Source of the DNA: Sipunculus nudus
Taxonomy: Eukaryota > Annelida > Sipuncula > Golfingiida > Sipunculidae
Reading direction: 5' to 3'
DNA: 64,000 bases
Assembly (NCBI GenBank): GCA_026874595.1
Contig: CM049313.1
Coordinates: 13,947,508-14,011,507, forward strand
In this document: one piece after another, positions 1 through 43,437 of the stretch
How positions within the stretch are numbered: the stretch's first letter is position 1
Layout of the letters: every line of letters begins with the position of its first letter
Notes under the pieces: generated by a model
Seen by the model: only the letters and a program-made list of their open reading frames with translations
Database searches by the model: none
What the model was told of the DNA's origin: nothing
Made by a program: the position numbers and the translations under genes

Positions 1-1600
1 CAGGGGATTACCTTGCAATTACCGATCATTTATGGATCTTCCATGGATGGCCAAAATTATATTTCAAATTATACCATGCAGTCACCATTGGGTATTTTTC
101 ATTTTGACCATAAAAATGAAAAATAAATAATTAAAATTGTTGTTTACTATTAGGGATTATATGAAGCAAGATAATGATAGACAAGGATGCAGTTGATTAT
201 ATTAAATTAATCTAAATTTCCAGGTCTTTTCCAGGTGTTTAACTTGTTGGTTTATATTTATTACAAAATTAAAATAATAAATAAATATGTCAAAAATTTA
301 AAATATTACTCAGACAAGTGCTCATTAAAGATTTTAATTTGTTTGACTTATAACTCATGGTTGTATCAGTTGTTACATGATACTGGCTAAATAATTAAAA
401 TTTATATTGCTGGTCCTTTATTTCAGTTCATAAAATTAAACATTCCTAACTCCAGTTTGCTCCTGGTATAACTTATTGGGTGTTTTGATCCTTGGATTTA
501 TTTTCACACATGTATTAGTTTTATAGCTGAGAATACTTTTTTTTCCTGATACCATTTAAAAAAATATAAGTATTCAAATTTTTCCTGTTAGTGCTGTGGA
601 TTTAATTTTCACAATTTATGCAAGGGTGTTGTAACTCTCACCATCCCCTTCTTCATCCCACTGAGGCTTTGCTCCTTGGCACTGTGAACAATACTTCTAT
701 GGCTATAGCATAAAATTTAATAATTAAAGAAAATATCTACAGAGAGACGGAGGCGTTGTAACTCTGATCATAACACAACTGCCCCCCCCCCCCCCCATCA
801 AGTCAATGCACATGTTGAATGGGGACGTTATGGCAACTGTATACATATCATAAAATTGATAATAAAGGTTTACCAAATAAATTGGATCTCATCAGACAAA
901 TGTGTAAACTGTTGAACTGTCAACAGCTCATCAAAAAGGTAACCAATGGAAAGGCATGATCAGGTCTCAAATATTATTTTCAATATTTTCTTCAATCATA
1001 TGAACCAACCATGGCCCAGATTACCTCTTCCTCTCAAACATTATCTACATTTCATCATATTTTTAAGATTTTAACCTTCCAGGTGGTTCAGTACTGTTAA
1101 CCATTTGTCCATAGGTACCTATGTACATGCCAGAAATTATGTCAATATTGTGTAATTTGTAGACGTGAGGGGCATCAAAATAATGCACCTTGTCAAGACC
1201 GATCTTGTCAAGATATTATGTCATACAGTCACAAATTCATAAATCCCCTCATCAGCATAGTTAATCATAACATTGTATCTGTCAAATTGAACTCTTGCAG
1301 TTTTCCATACACTATAGATCCTTCAACAAATAGCCTTATCATCATTATACCATTGCTAAGCATACTGTTATTGGATTCATATTTGCTCAAATAAATTGCT
1401 TTTTTGACCCCTCCTAAATAAATAAAAAATAAACCACTATATTTTACTCGATATTAATCCATCAGTCAGGTTATTTCATATATCATTTACCCACATATTA
1501 CATTATATATTCCTTTATAAAAGCCCAACATGACCGTGATATTCTAAGCTTTATCTACTCAATATAGTATCACAATGGTGATACATTTATCGTCCAGTCA
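1..1600. repeat. old interspersed repeat, left part
   Basis: AT-rich non-coding DNA sharing short stretches with the repeat at 24825-26723. Examples are GTACATGCCAGAAATTA at about 1121 and 25141, and a TTTCCTGT..AGT..TGTGGATTTAATTTTCACA-like block near 585 and 25411. The blocks occur in a different order in the two places, so the relation is approximate. A C-run lies at 781-797. No gene is visible. Confidence 0.45.
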
Positions 1601-1615
1601 TGTTCAGCTTTAATC

Positions 1616-3061
1616 ATGATTAACCTATCTATTTCACAGGGTGTAGTACCTGATGACCTAAAATTGGCTCGTGTATCTCCTTTGTATAAGAAAGGTAGCA
1701 GATTGGAGGTAGGAAATTATCGACCTGTGTCTATTCTTAATGTTATCTCTAAGGTATATGAACGTATTGGACACGATCAGTTGTATGAATATTTAAATTC
1801 GTCAAATTTGTTGTACACCTTTCAATCAGGTTTTCGTAAATCTTATTCGACAGACACTTGTTTATTATACTTAACTGATTACATAAGGTTAGAAATTGAT
1901 AAAGGTAACTATGTTGGTATGGTGTTACTTGACCTACAAAAAGCGTTTGACACTGTAAATCATGAAATCTTGTTGAATAAACTATATGCTATGGGTGTAT
2001 CTCATGTTTCTGTTAGATGGTTCAAATCATATTTATCAGATCGTAAACAACTTGTCGAGCTATCGGGTGTAAAATCTAGTCTTGAATGTATTACGTGTGG
2101 TGTACCACAGGGGTCCATTCTCGGGCCCCTATTATTCCTCGTTTATGTGAATGATATGGAGCTCGCTGTTAAGTGTAATTTATTATTATATGCAGATGAT
2201 TCGGTGCTATTAGTGTCAGGTAAAAACTTGTCAGAACTTGAACATCAACTGAGTAACGAGCTGTCATCAGTTAGTGATTGGCTTGTAGATAACCGTCTTT
2301 CGTTACATTTAGGTAAAACAGAGTCATTGTTGTTTGGTTCAAAACATAAAGTCAAAGCTAATCCTTCACTTAATGTTGTCTGTAACGGTACAAAGATTAA
2401 GCAATGTACATCTGTAAAGTATCTTGGTACAGAACTAGATCAGTCTCTGGATGGGGAAAGTATGGCAAGAAAGGTTCTTGCCAAAGTGTATGCTAGGTTA
2501 AAATTCTTATATCGAAATTCTAAATTCTTAGATCTAGACACCAGAAAATTGTTATCATCTTCTCTAGTTCAGTGTCATTACGACTACTCAAGTTCATTTT
2601 GGTTCTCATCTTTAACTCAATCTACCAAATGTAAGTTGCAAATATCCCAAAATAAATTAATTCGGTTTGTTCTCAACTTGCATCCTAGAACTCATTTGTA
2701 TTATGAACACTTTAATCAGTTGGGCTGGCTACCTGTTGCACAGAGAGTCGACCAGCTCAAACTTAACCATGTGTACAGAACGCTGAATGGCCAGGCTCCT
2801 GCATATCTATGTAATAGTTTTACATGTACCTCTAATGTTCATACTCATGTTACTAGATCTAGTCATCATAGCCTTATCATCCCTCATCATGGTATCCATG
2901 GTAAACATAGCTATAGTGTAACAGGTGCTAAATTATGGAATAATCTTCCGGTAGATGTAGCAAACAACAGTCTATCAATTTCAGTTTTTAAGAAAAAAGT
3001 AAAAAAAGTATTATTTAACCAGATTCATGATCTCGAAATAAACGACTTTATATTTTATTAG
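1616..3061 (+). CDS. LINE reverse transcriptase, 481 codons, partial ORF2
   Basis: Reverse transcriptase of a non-LTR retrotransposon, which primes cDNA synthesis at nicked target DNA. Visible RT blocks are YRPVSILNVISKVYERI (about residues 36-52), the F-x-S-GFRK box, LLDLQKAFDTVNH with the first catalytic Asp (about 104-116), GVPQGSILGPLLFLVYVND (about 162-180) and LLYADDS with the catalytic Asp pair (about 189-195). The C-terminal segment ends in the common LINE pattern W-NNLP...S...FK. The frame is open throughout, with no stop before 3059, so the insertion is fairly young. The first Met is probably not the real start; the frame is cut at its 5' side. Endonuclease is absent. CR1/L2 versus Jockey assignment would need a tree. 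Confidence 0.9.
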   Translation: MINLSISQGVVPDDLKLARVSPLYKKGSRLEVGNYRPVSILNVISKVYERIGHDQLYEYLNSSNLLYTFQSGFRKSYSTDTCLLYLTDYIRLEIDKGNYVGMVLLDLQKAFDTVNHEILLNKLYAMGVSHVSVRWFKSYLSDRKQLVELSGVKSSLECITCGVPQGSILGPLLFLVYVNDMELAVKCNLLLYADDSVLLVSGKNLSELEHQLSNELSSVSDWLVDNRLSLHLGKTESLLFGSKHKVKANPSLNVVCNGTKIKQCTSVKYLGTELDQSLDGESMARKVLAKVYARLKFLYRNSKFLDLDTRKLLSSSLVQCHYDYSSSFWFSSLTQSTKCKLQISQNKLIRFVLNLHPRTHLYYEHFNQLGWLPVAQRVDQLKLNHVYRTLNGQAPAYLCNSFTCTSNVHTHVTRSSHHSLIIPHHGIHGKHSYSVTGAKLWNNLPVDVANNSLSISVFKKKVKKVLFNQIHDLEINDFIFY

Positions 3062-3354
3062 TATCTCATATTCGTGCTATGGAATAAGTTTTTTAGATTT
3101 GTTATATGTCGCAATATTTATTATTTTATAGTTTACACATAATTCTTTTACTCTCTTTCCGTCCGTATCTTGTATCATTTCATAGAGGACCACGATGGAA
3201 ACAAGTTTTTTAACTTTTTCGTGTCATCCTCGATTTTATTCAGTATTGTATCACAGGTTTTATCAAATTGTGTATTTTTATTTCCATATTACCATATGTA
3301 TATTTTTTATTTTTTTGGTACCAGTTGATATTGTACTGAATTGGATCTAAATAA

Positions 3355-3415
3355 ACTATACTATACTATACTATACTATACTATACTATACTATACTATA
3401 CTGTACTATACTATA
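3355..3415 (+). repeat. (ACTAT)n tail of the LINE
   Basis: About twelve copies of ACTAT, with one variant (CTGTA), directly follow the AATAAA of the LINE. They serve as its 3' end. Confidence 0.9.
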
Positions 3416-3450
3416 GCTGAGCGCCGTGACCCATGGGTCCCTTGTTTTAA
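3416..3450 (+). repeat. tail end of an interspersed repeat
   Basis: GCTGAGCGCCGTGACCCATG and the following GGGTCCCTTGTTTTA recur almost unchanged at about 26692-26726, where they end a repeat. This places the LINE inside or at the edge of another copy of that repeat. Confidence 0.6.
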
Positions 3451-4017
3451 TTACTGTCTGGATCTTCAATTGCTTTTTGTTGTATACAGGGTATATAACA
3501 ATTTATAAGTGTCTTGCAAAATCCAGGTCCCTTGTTTAAATCTTATGCTCAATTGATACCATACGCATTTTTGCATGAAATTCCATTGTAATGAAGAACT
3601 TAAACAAATTCTGTGATGTTTTATATTTACTGATGCGGTTTCAAGGAAGAACAAAATGTTCAGTTTTTGTATCGTTATGAGCTTCAAAGATTTCCAAATA
3701 ATACAGAAAGACGTACCATATTTAGACATATGTATGTCGCTTATATAAGGGGCATATTTCGGTGTGTGCAAACCATGTATTATGTCGTAACAGTTAATCA
3801 TGATGTAACAGATAATTATGACGTAACAGTTGTTCTAAAGTTCTTCATCTTGCCTCATCCCTTGTATTATCCCATTTTACTTTTGGTAAAGGTACGCCAT
3901 ATTTGTGTACTTAATAAATCTGGAAAAAAAATCCCCTTGTTATTTAAAATATACAACCGACCAGTAGGTGGCGCCTCATCTATGACGTTAGTGCCTTTAA
4001 CAAAGTTATCTTTCCAG

Positions 4018-4297
4018 GAACCCGAGGGCTGAGGAAGTGAGTGCTGTGTGTCCGTCGTACAACTTAACGGATCAGTCGTACCTCCATATAAACGGAAGCC
4101 AGCCTCACGCGTCTAGTTTCTACAAGTACCGCCGCGTTACGTTCTGGAATCGTTATCTGTTTCCACTTCTACAAAGAATTCAAGACGAGAGGAAACAAGT
4201 GACTACAGCGCCACCTTGTGTGGCATCGGCTAACAAGCTGCCATCACAACATGCTGTTATCATCATACTTTTTACGACATTTTTGCAGCTTGTTTAA
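4018..4297 (+). CDS. carboxylesterase gene A, last exon (partial gene)
   Basis: Terminal exon of a type-B carboxylesterase paralogue. It follows a splice acceptor (TTTCCAG, 4011-4017) and starts in the same phase as the last exon of gene B (first base completes an Arg codon, then NPRAEEVSAV). It contains the conserved block FYKYRRVTFWNRYLFPLLQR and ends in a hydrophobic tail (AVIIILFTTFLQLV, then stop), as expected for a GPI-attachment or membrane tail. Compared with gene B, the Trp of AVWPSYN is Cys here. The preceding exons are not in the window; they would lie to the left of the LINE and beyond position 1. The frame is intact, so the gene may be live, but only this exon can be judged. Confidence 0.88.
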
Positions 4298-6432
4298 TAG
4301 CAAATATCTTTAGGTCCTTTGTAGATTCACTGTGATAAAAAAAAACATAGGTAATCAAAGTATCAAAATCTATTGTGGTCTTTATTCCGGCTAATTCCCA
4401 GCAGGGGTGGTATCGAACAATAATTGTTCTGTGTTTGTCTTAAGTTCACGCTTGTATAATCATGGACAACAAAATTTGACTGTTGTTAGTGTTGGGGTTA
4501 CAGCTAATATATCAAGGATGCGGAACTTCAACTAAAATGTATGCGAATGAGAGCTATTGTCTCCCCCATAGTGAGAAGCCCATTGAACATTGGCGTTTAT
4601 TTTCTTAAAACCTAAATTTTATCACATAATTTCACTCTAAAACTGATGAGGGAGCCAAGGCCTAATATGAGATGTAAAAATAAATAACAAAAGCCAACAT
4701 TTATGTTTGGCAACTTTTTGTTTCTTCTTAAATCTTTGTCCCCTGTCGAGCTGTCATGGGTTAACAGCCTCACTTTGACAATTGCATTTTTTCGAATATT
4801 TACGACACAACCAATCAGCAGATTTTAAATGTAGTTGTTTCAGCATGTGACCAGTTACCTTGACCTTCACCTTGAGTGTTAAACTGATAAGTGTAATCTT
4901 CAACCAGTAAGTGACATAATTACATAGAGTTCTTTTCGTAGTAACCATGCATTGTGTTCAAATATAGAATGCTATGTAAAAAAGTAAAAGCCATTAATTG
5001 ATGCACTTCTACTGTCTTAACTTCCCTTCCCGTTACTCCCTTCCGCCATTTCCGGCCAGTAGTAGGCAGTGAAAGCTTACACAACATTGCACAGAACTTA
5101 TAAACAATTATCATACGTTAATTGTTACTCTAACTGCGATGTTAAATTTCACAATCACTTTTTTTAATTTACATTTTTTTCGTTCGGAATTCAGATTATG
5201 TCTTCAGTGGTGTTATTAACTGAAAATTAAATAAGAATCCTGCCTCATGTTTGATATGAAAGCAGATCGAGTAAAATACCGACTTTATGTCTTATCCCCC
5301 TGGACCATATCCCGGAATCCGCTTCTGCCTATTGATTATTAATATGTAGTATTATCTAAGTTTACTGTCAAGTTTAGAATGGACAGGTGAGGGATATTCT
5401 TCCTGCTTTTAAAATAGATTTGTAACTGCAGAATATTGCCCGGAAATCGTTTGCTTACGAGTGATAAAACGAGTGTTAAATACAGTGAACCGGGCGCGAT
5501 CACAGGTATTTACATTAACGCGTGTGTGTCGCCCAGCCACAGTACGTGTCAATCAGGAGATGCCCTGACTTGGCCCTAAAATATAATACATGTTCCAGCT
5601 GGCTGGAACGTCGCGTGTTGCGGCTCACAATCAGACCTCCAGTCATGCGTTCATATGTTAATATGGTGAACAGACACCCGTGGGCTGTGTTTACCCACAC
5701 ACAGAGCCATAACAAGGTGTTAAACAGCCATATGCTAGGTACTGAGACTGTGTGCTGGGATTGTTTTGCTTTGAAACTTTTGTATAAAGCAAAACTGAAC
5801 TAAGTGTGTGACAGAATAGGCATAATTTTGCTCTTGATTATGTCCCTGTAATATCAGAATTTATTCTTATGTTGATCAGAAGAGCCCCAAACTTCAGGGG
5901 TTTTATAGATTTTAAATAGGAAAAATAAATACCGCTACTTGTCCAAGACGGCGATATTGAAATGGTCTGCAGAGTTGTCTAACTCAAAACCGCTTAAGAC
6001 TCGAGAGCGCACTTCAAGACTCAAGTATAGAAAGGATATATTGTAACCCACCCCTGAATGGGGTTTAAGGTATTCCTGTCCTTTAAATTAGTCAAAACCA
6101 TAGTATCTATACTTCATACTGAAAGGAGTTCACATTAATGTTAACTTTTTCCCCTCCAGTAGTATATATTTTGGTAAAATAAGTTATATCTAAATTTTAT
6201 TTTAATTTATTGAATATAATCATAATAGGACAGTTGTCAGTAAATCCGTATAAATTACATACAAATATATACTGGTGTTTTTTATTGTTTGTAAATCATA
6301 TTTTTCTCATGCTGTAAACGCATTGTTTCAATGGATTGAAATCCTTATGACCTTAAACAGAAGCTTTAGTCAAAATTAAACAAAAGGTGATAATCTTTTA
6401 TCAAAATGTCTTTTTCTTTATATATACGTAAT
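4298..6432. other. intergenic, no feature recognised
   Basis: 3' flank of gene A and spacer. Short open frames occur (for example 5522-5803) but have no family motif or plausible splice context. AATAAA occurs at about 4679, far from the stop of gene A. Confidence 0.6.
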
Positions 6433-9358
6433 AAGTGAATTACATATACACCATTATGCCCTCGTGTTAACATCTGGGTCGGATATCAAGTGAATTACAT
6501 ATACACCATTATGCAATCGTGTTAACATCTGGGTCAGATCTCAAGTGAATTACATATACACCTTTATACCTTTGTGTTAACATCTAGGTCAGATATCAAG
6601 TGAAATACATATACACCATTATGCCCTCATGTTAACATCTGGGTCAGATATCAAGTGAATTACATATACACCATTATGCCCTCGTGTTAACATCTGGGTC
6701 AGATATCAAGTGAATTACATATACACCATTATGCCCTCATGTTAACATCTGGGTAAGATATCAAGTGAATTACATATACACCATTTTGCCCTCGTGTTAA
6801 CATCTGGGTCAGATATTAAGTGAATTACATATACACCATTATGCCCTCGTGTTAACATCTGGGTCAGATATCAAGTGAATTACATATACACCATTATGCC
6901 TCCTGTTAATATCTATAGGTCAGATATCAAGTGAATTACATATACACCATTAACCCTCGTGTTAAGATCTGGGTCAGATATCAAGTGAATTACATATACT
7001 CCATTATGCCCTCTTGTTAACATCTGGGTCAGATATCAAGTTAATTACATATACACCATTATGCCCTCGTGTTAACATCTGGATGAGATATCAAGTGAAT
7101 TATATATACACCATTAACCCTCTTGTTAACATCTGGGTAAGATATCAAGTGAATTACATATACACCATTTTGCCTTCGTGTTAAGATCTATAGGTCAGAT
7201 ATCAAGTGAATTACATATACTCCATTATGCCCTCGTGTAAACATCTGGGTCAGATATCAAGAGAATTACATATACACCATTATGCCCTCGTGTTAACATC
7301 TGGGTCAGATATCAAGTGAATTACATATACACCATTATGCCTTCGTGTTAACATCTGGGTCAGATATCAAGTGAGTTACATATACACCATTTTGCCTCCA
7401 TGTTAACATTTATAGGTCAGATATCAAGTGAATTACATATACACTATTATGCCCTCGTGTTAAGATCTGGGTCGGATATCAAGTGAATTACATATACACC
7501 ATTATACCTTCGTGTAAACATCTGGGTCAGATATCAAGTGAGTTACATATACACCATTATGCCTTCGTGTTAACATCTGGGTCAGATATCAAGTGAGTTA
7601 CATATACACCATTTTGCCTCCATGTTAACATTTATAGGTCAGATATCAAGTGAATTACATATACACTATTATGCCCTCGTGTTAAGATCTGGGTCGGATA
7701 TCAAGTGAATTACATATACACCATTATGCAATCGTGTTAACATCTGGGTCAGATATCAAGTGAATTACATATACACCATTATGCCTTCGTGTTAACATCT
7801 GGGTCAGATATCAAGTGAGTTACATATACACCATTTTGCCTCCATGTTAACATCTGGATAAGATATCAAGTGAATTACATATACACCATTATGCCCTCGT
7901 GTTAACATCTGGGTCAGATATCAAGTGAATTACATATACACTATTTTGCCCTCGTGTTAGCATCTGGGTCAGATATCAAGTAAATTACATATACACCATT
8001 TTGCCCTTGTGTTTACTTCTGAGTCAGATATCAAGTGAATTACATATACACCATTATGCCTCCTGTTAATATCTATAGGTCAGATATCAAGTGAATTACA
8101 TATACACCATTAACCCTCGTGTTAAGATCTGGGTCAGATATTAAGTGAATTACATATACTCCATTATGCCCTCGTGTTAACATCTGGGTCAGATATCAAG
8201 TTAATTACATATACACCATTATGCCCTCGTGTTAACATCTGGATGAGATATCAAGTGAATTATATATACACCATTAACCCTCGTGTTAACATCTGGGTCA
8301 GATATCAAGTGAATTACATATACACCATTTTGCCTTCGTGTTAAGATCTATAGGTCAGATATCAAGTGAATTACATATACTCCATTATGCCCTCGTGTAA
8401 ACATCTGGGTCAGATATCAAGAGAATTACATATACACCATTATGCCCTCGTGTTAACATCTGGGTCAGATATCAAGTGAATTACATATACACCATTATGC
8501 CTTCGTGTTAACATCTGGGTTAGATATCAAGTGAGTTACATATACACCATTTTGCCTCCATGTTAACATTTATAGGTCAGATATCAAGTGAATTACATAT
8601 ACACTATTATGCCCTCGTGTTAAGATCTGGGTCGGATATCAAGTGAATTACATATACACCATTATGCCTTCGTGTTAACATCTGGGTCAGATATCAAGTG
8701 AGTTACATATACACCATTATGCCTTCGTGTTAACATCTGGGTCAGATATCAAGTGAGTTACATATACACCATTTTGCCTCCATGTTAACATTTATAGGTC
8801 AGATATCAAGTGAATTACATATTCACCATTATGCCCTCGTGTTAAGGTCTGGGTCGGATATCAAGTGAATTACATATACACCATTATGCAATCGTGTTAA
8901 CATCTGGGTCAGATATCAAGTGAATTACATATACACCATTATGCCTTCGTGTTAACATCTGGGTCAGATATCAAGTGAGTTACATATACACCATTTTGCC
9001 TCCATGTTAACATCTGGATCAGATATCAAGTGAATTACATATACACCATTATGCCCTCGTGTTAACATCTGGGTCAGATATCAAGTGAATTACATATACA
9101 CTATTTTGCCCTCGTGTTAGCATCTGGGTCAGATATCAAGTGAGTTACATATACACCATTTTGCCCTTGTGTTTACTTCTGAGTCAGATATCAAGTGAAT
9201 TACATATACACCATTATGCCCTCGTGTTAACATCTGAGTCTGATATCAAGTGAGTTATATATACACCATTATGCCCTCGTGTTAACATCTGGGTCAGATA
9301 TCAAGTGAGTTATATATACACCATAATGTATTCGTTTTAACAGCTTGGTCAGATATCA
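6433..9358 (+). repeat. minisatellite, 55-bp unit, about 53 copies
   Basis: Tandem units beginning GTGAATTACATATACACCAT and ending GGGTCAGATATCAA, 55 bp each, with point variants and small indels (for example TATAGGTC for GGGTC). A higher-order duplication is visible: variants such as TCCTGTTAATATCTATAGG at 6901 recur exactly 1160 bp later at 8061, and the same 1160-bp offset holds for 6961/8121, 7381/8541 and 8011/9171. Roughly 6900-8040 and 8060-9200 are thus two copies of one 21-unit block. The array lies between genes A and B. Confidence 0.97.
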
Positions 9359-9518
9359 AATGGATTTTCAATACCACTGTTTTCTCCTTATTAACACCAG
9401 GATGCGTTATAAAGTATATTTATTATTGTATACAGAAGTGAACTTATATTGCCATTTCATTTTAATTATATTGCAAAGTTATAATGTTGCATGTTTTAAC
9501 AATTCTTCACGGAGACTT

Positions 9519-9823
9519 AGGCCAAAAAAAAGGTATGGTTCTCAGGCTTTTTTTTCCAAAATCAGTGCGGGCGGGCGATTTTTTGCTTGATCTATTTTTG
9601 TATGTTTCCTTAAAAATGTCATATGATCAGGGAAAAGCATGATAATAACACATTTTTGTTTCTGCTTTTGCTATACAGGTAAAATCACTACATAACAAAG
9701 GAGATCTTATCAAAATTGTATTATTTTATCTTATTGAAAGATGAAAATCAAAATAAAATGCTTTAATGCGGGGGGTTAAAATTGACGCGGGCGGTGCCTA
9801 AGAACCATACCTTTTTTTGGCCT
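9519..9823. mobile_element. small inverted-repeat element, family M, copy 1
   Basis: About 305 bp bounded by inverted ends: AGGCCAAAAAAAAGGTATGG on the left and its near reverse complement CCATACCTTTTTTTGGCCT on the right. The inner part includes GTCATATGATCAGGGAAA. Related copies lie at 46786-47080 and, reversed, at 49519-49823. It is a non-coding MITE-like element. Confidence 0.8.
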
Positions 9824-10119
9824 CAGGTGCTTATGGTAGTCCTATTTAGTTATTATGTTTCCTACATTTCTTTCTTTTTGGAATTCATCTATCTTCGAGT
9901 GAATTATACATAAATTGCACCAAACCTTCAACATCACTGTAAGAGGTATTCTTTACACTTTAATTACAGAGGTACCAAGCCTTTACTTGTTCTATGTAAG
10001 CCATTATAGACGTTTATACTTAAAATTATATATCATTTCGCTCTTAATATATGTAGGGGTATAGATGAGTTGTTCAAGTTATGTAAAATATTATACAATA
10101 TAAAAAATGTTATAACTTA

Positions 10120-10787
10120 CACTCAAAAAACAGATTGGTTAAATATATAACCAATTTAATTGGTTCAGCCAGTTTTGTTTTAACCAAGATATTGTTTATC
10201 TCAACCAATGCATTGTTAAAGTACTAACCAAACCAGTTGGTTGTTTTGACCAATTTTTATTGGTTAACAGAATAAAAATACTGTATGTAGGTTTAACCAA
10301 TATATTGGTCAATTGATAACCAATATATTGGTTACTTTAGCACACTTATATGACCAATTTGGTTGTTTGAGATGATATTGGTTGATTTAACCAAAACATT
10401 GTTAATTTCAACCAACTTGTAACCAAACTCATTAGTCATTTTGACCAATTTTTATTGGTCGGCCCTTTGGTTGCATATATTTAACCAGTTTTCTTGGTTA
10501 ACCCAAAAACCTAAAGAAAGTCTTACAAGAAGACTCCCAATCAACCTGATTGGTTGAGAATAACCAAATTATTTTGGTCAAACTGTCCCATTTTGTTGGT
10601 TTAAATGATCAGCTATGTTGGTTGCTCTGAACATTAAATAGGTTGATTTGACCAATACCTGTTGTTTGATTACGACCAAAATAATTGGTTGTTTTAAACA
10701 ATAAATTGTTTGGACATATTTTGACCAATTAAATTGGTTGGAATCAACCAATTTTTTGGTTGATTCAACCAACCTGTTTTTTGAGTG
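10120..10787. mobile_element. MITE with CACTCAAAAAACAG inverted ends, rich in AACCAA/TTGGTT
   Basis: The left end CACTCAAAAAACAGATTGG and the reverse complement of the right end (CACTCAAAAAACAGGTTGG) match, and both are flanked by TA (10118-10119 and 10788-10789), a probable TA target duplication. The interior is filled with dozens of AACCAA and TTGGTT motifs on both strands, often as short palindromes. There is no coding sequence. Confidence 0.85.
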
Positions 10788-11370
10788 TAGGCACAGGTTA
10801 GGGTTACGCGGGATTCCTGTTATATATCAAGATTGAATTTTTTTTATGAAATTCTGACATGGACGTGCAAGATATGCATATATTTAGACAGAATTTTCTC
10901 CACTTGATCCGTGACTATGTTATTTTTACTAACTCATGCATCGTGGTTTTGAAAATTTTTTAATTCAACTCCGTGGCTGACGTAACAAATTTATCACATC
11001 ATTACCTAAATTACTGTTATTAGATTCCCGTTAACAGTGAAACAACATATAATAATTAATCAGAGACCTGCCTGAAGTTGTGACCTAGGTACTTCCACGC
11101 TGAGATATTTATGTTTCAATCAGCTAACTCGGGATTGCGCAAACTGTCGTAATTAAGTCCGGTGTTTATCTCTGTCAACCGTGCGTTGTGCATGTGTCGT
11201 GGCCAAAATGTATACATTGTACCCTGGCTAATCCGTAATTAGCTGTAAGGTAAACACAATGCTATTTACATCATGTAAGTGATAACATATCGGATCTTGT
11301 CAAGTAGATATCACTATGCACTGGAATACGTTAAAAAGGCTACCGACACGGTATATTAAATGAACTTACA
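10788..11370 (+). other. upstream region of gene B
   Basis: 583 bp between a MITE and the gene B start codon. It should contain the promoter and 5' UTR, but no TATA box or initiator at a convincing distance could be assigned. Confidence 0.4.
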
Positions 11371-42213
<30,843 letters not shown>

Positions 42214-42840
42214 AGATTATGTCAGTTTATTATGTCTACATTAACTTTGGGTAAAATAAGCCATACATAAGTAAAGAAATCATTTGCGATTATCTACCCC
42301 GGATATCACTCATTATTTATTGAAATCGAAATGAGAGATTGTTTTGCGACCGACGAGGACTAAGGTCTCCTGGTCCGAAAAGGGCGGTCCAGGACGAAAA
42401 CATTGGTCTGAAACTCTAAGAAAAGTTGCGCAGGCTGAATTTGGGGGGGGGGGGGGGGGTTGGTGTTAGGACACCCTAGACCTCGCGCTGGATTCTCTTC
42501 TGGACTCACTTTTTATTCTGCTGAAATACAAAACATTATTGGAATGCTCATAAAAAGTACATTTCCTCCAGCCGAGATGCTCTTTCTCTCGATATTTCAT
42601 GTTACTGATAAATCTTGCATCGAAAGAATGATAAATATTACGATAAGTATTATTTTATTTTAAGATTATTATCTTTTATCAATACAGATAGAAGAGAAAT
42701 TCATTACGTCGCAACCGTAATGAATCCGCATGCCATTATACCAAAATAAGTGTTTAGCTCCTAAAGTGTTACAATATCCCATAGTGACATAAAAAAATAG
42801 ATAACAGTGGTCTTATTTCATGTTTCAATGGAGACTTCAC
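42214..42840. other. 3' flank of gene B
   Basis: Has a run of 18 G at 42443-42460. No strong polyadenylation signal close to the stop. Confidence 0.4.
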
Positions 42841-43437
42841 AAAGTTAGAAGTTTCTCAGTCCAGTTATTAGTGACAGTGACCTGTCTTACTTGCAGGGAG
42901 CTTAAATTTATGTTGTTGGCCCATACTCAACAGAAAAAGGTTACAATGAGATTACTTCCTTTCAAAATAAATTAAACAACGAACTCCTTGGATATTAAGT
43001 CAACAATATCTGGACCTAAAGGTAACAATTTTTACTCCACTGACTTTCATGATGCACATATCATGTCTTTCTTCCCCAGAACTGGCCGAACATTTGTCAA
43101 AGTGACCTAATTACGGGTTTCTAAGGAGACTTCACAAAGACCTCCGTGGATATTAAGAAAGACAATTCCAGTGGCACTGAATTCTGCCCTGTCCGACTTA
43201 CAGGCTGCTTAAAATAATGTTTTTTGGCCATTTGCTAACAGAATATAGGTCACCATGACCTAATTTCAGAGTTTGCAACAAAATAGCCTTAATATATTCT
43301 TGCATGTCAGGTTAGAAGTTTCTAGGGTCTAATGGTTATGGTTTGTGCCCTCTTAAAGGCCGACCGGACGACTGGACGGAAGACAAAGACACATCGGTAT
43401 AGCTCAGCTGTCCTTCAGTCAGATGAGCTAAACTGCA
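42841..43437 (-). mobile_element. interspersed repeat fragment
   Basis: On the - strand it starts TTTAGCTCATCTGACTGAAG...AGCTGAGCTATACCG and continues through a GTCCGTC/GTCCAGTCGTCCGG stretch, like the head of the repeat at 24825. No coding sequence. Confidence 0.5.

Larger units (their letters stand above)
1600..3415 (+). mobile_element. 5'-truncated non-LTR retrotransposon (CR1/L2/Jockey-like)
   Basis: The element consists of a reverse transcriptase reading frame, a short 3' UTR with AATAAA near 3349, and a tail of ACTAT repeats (3355-3415). A simple tandem repeat in place of poly(A) is typical of several CR1/L2/Jockey-group elements. The endonuclease and the start of the RT are missing, as expected for a 5'-truncated insertion. 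The exact 5' end is uncertain, because upstream sequence soon stops resembling coding DNA. No clear target duplication was found. Confidence 0.85.

Noticed and set aside
5515-5803. Overlapping open frames on both strands
   Set aside because: No recognised motif, signal peptide or splice context; most likely chance.
6433-9358. CRISPR-like array
   Set aside because: Units abut without spacers, differ by scattered point changes, and the DNA is eukaryotic.
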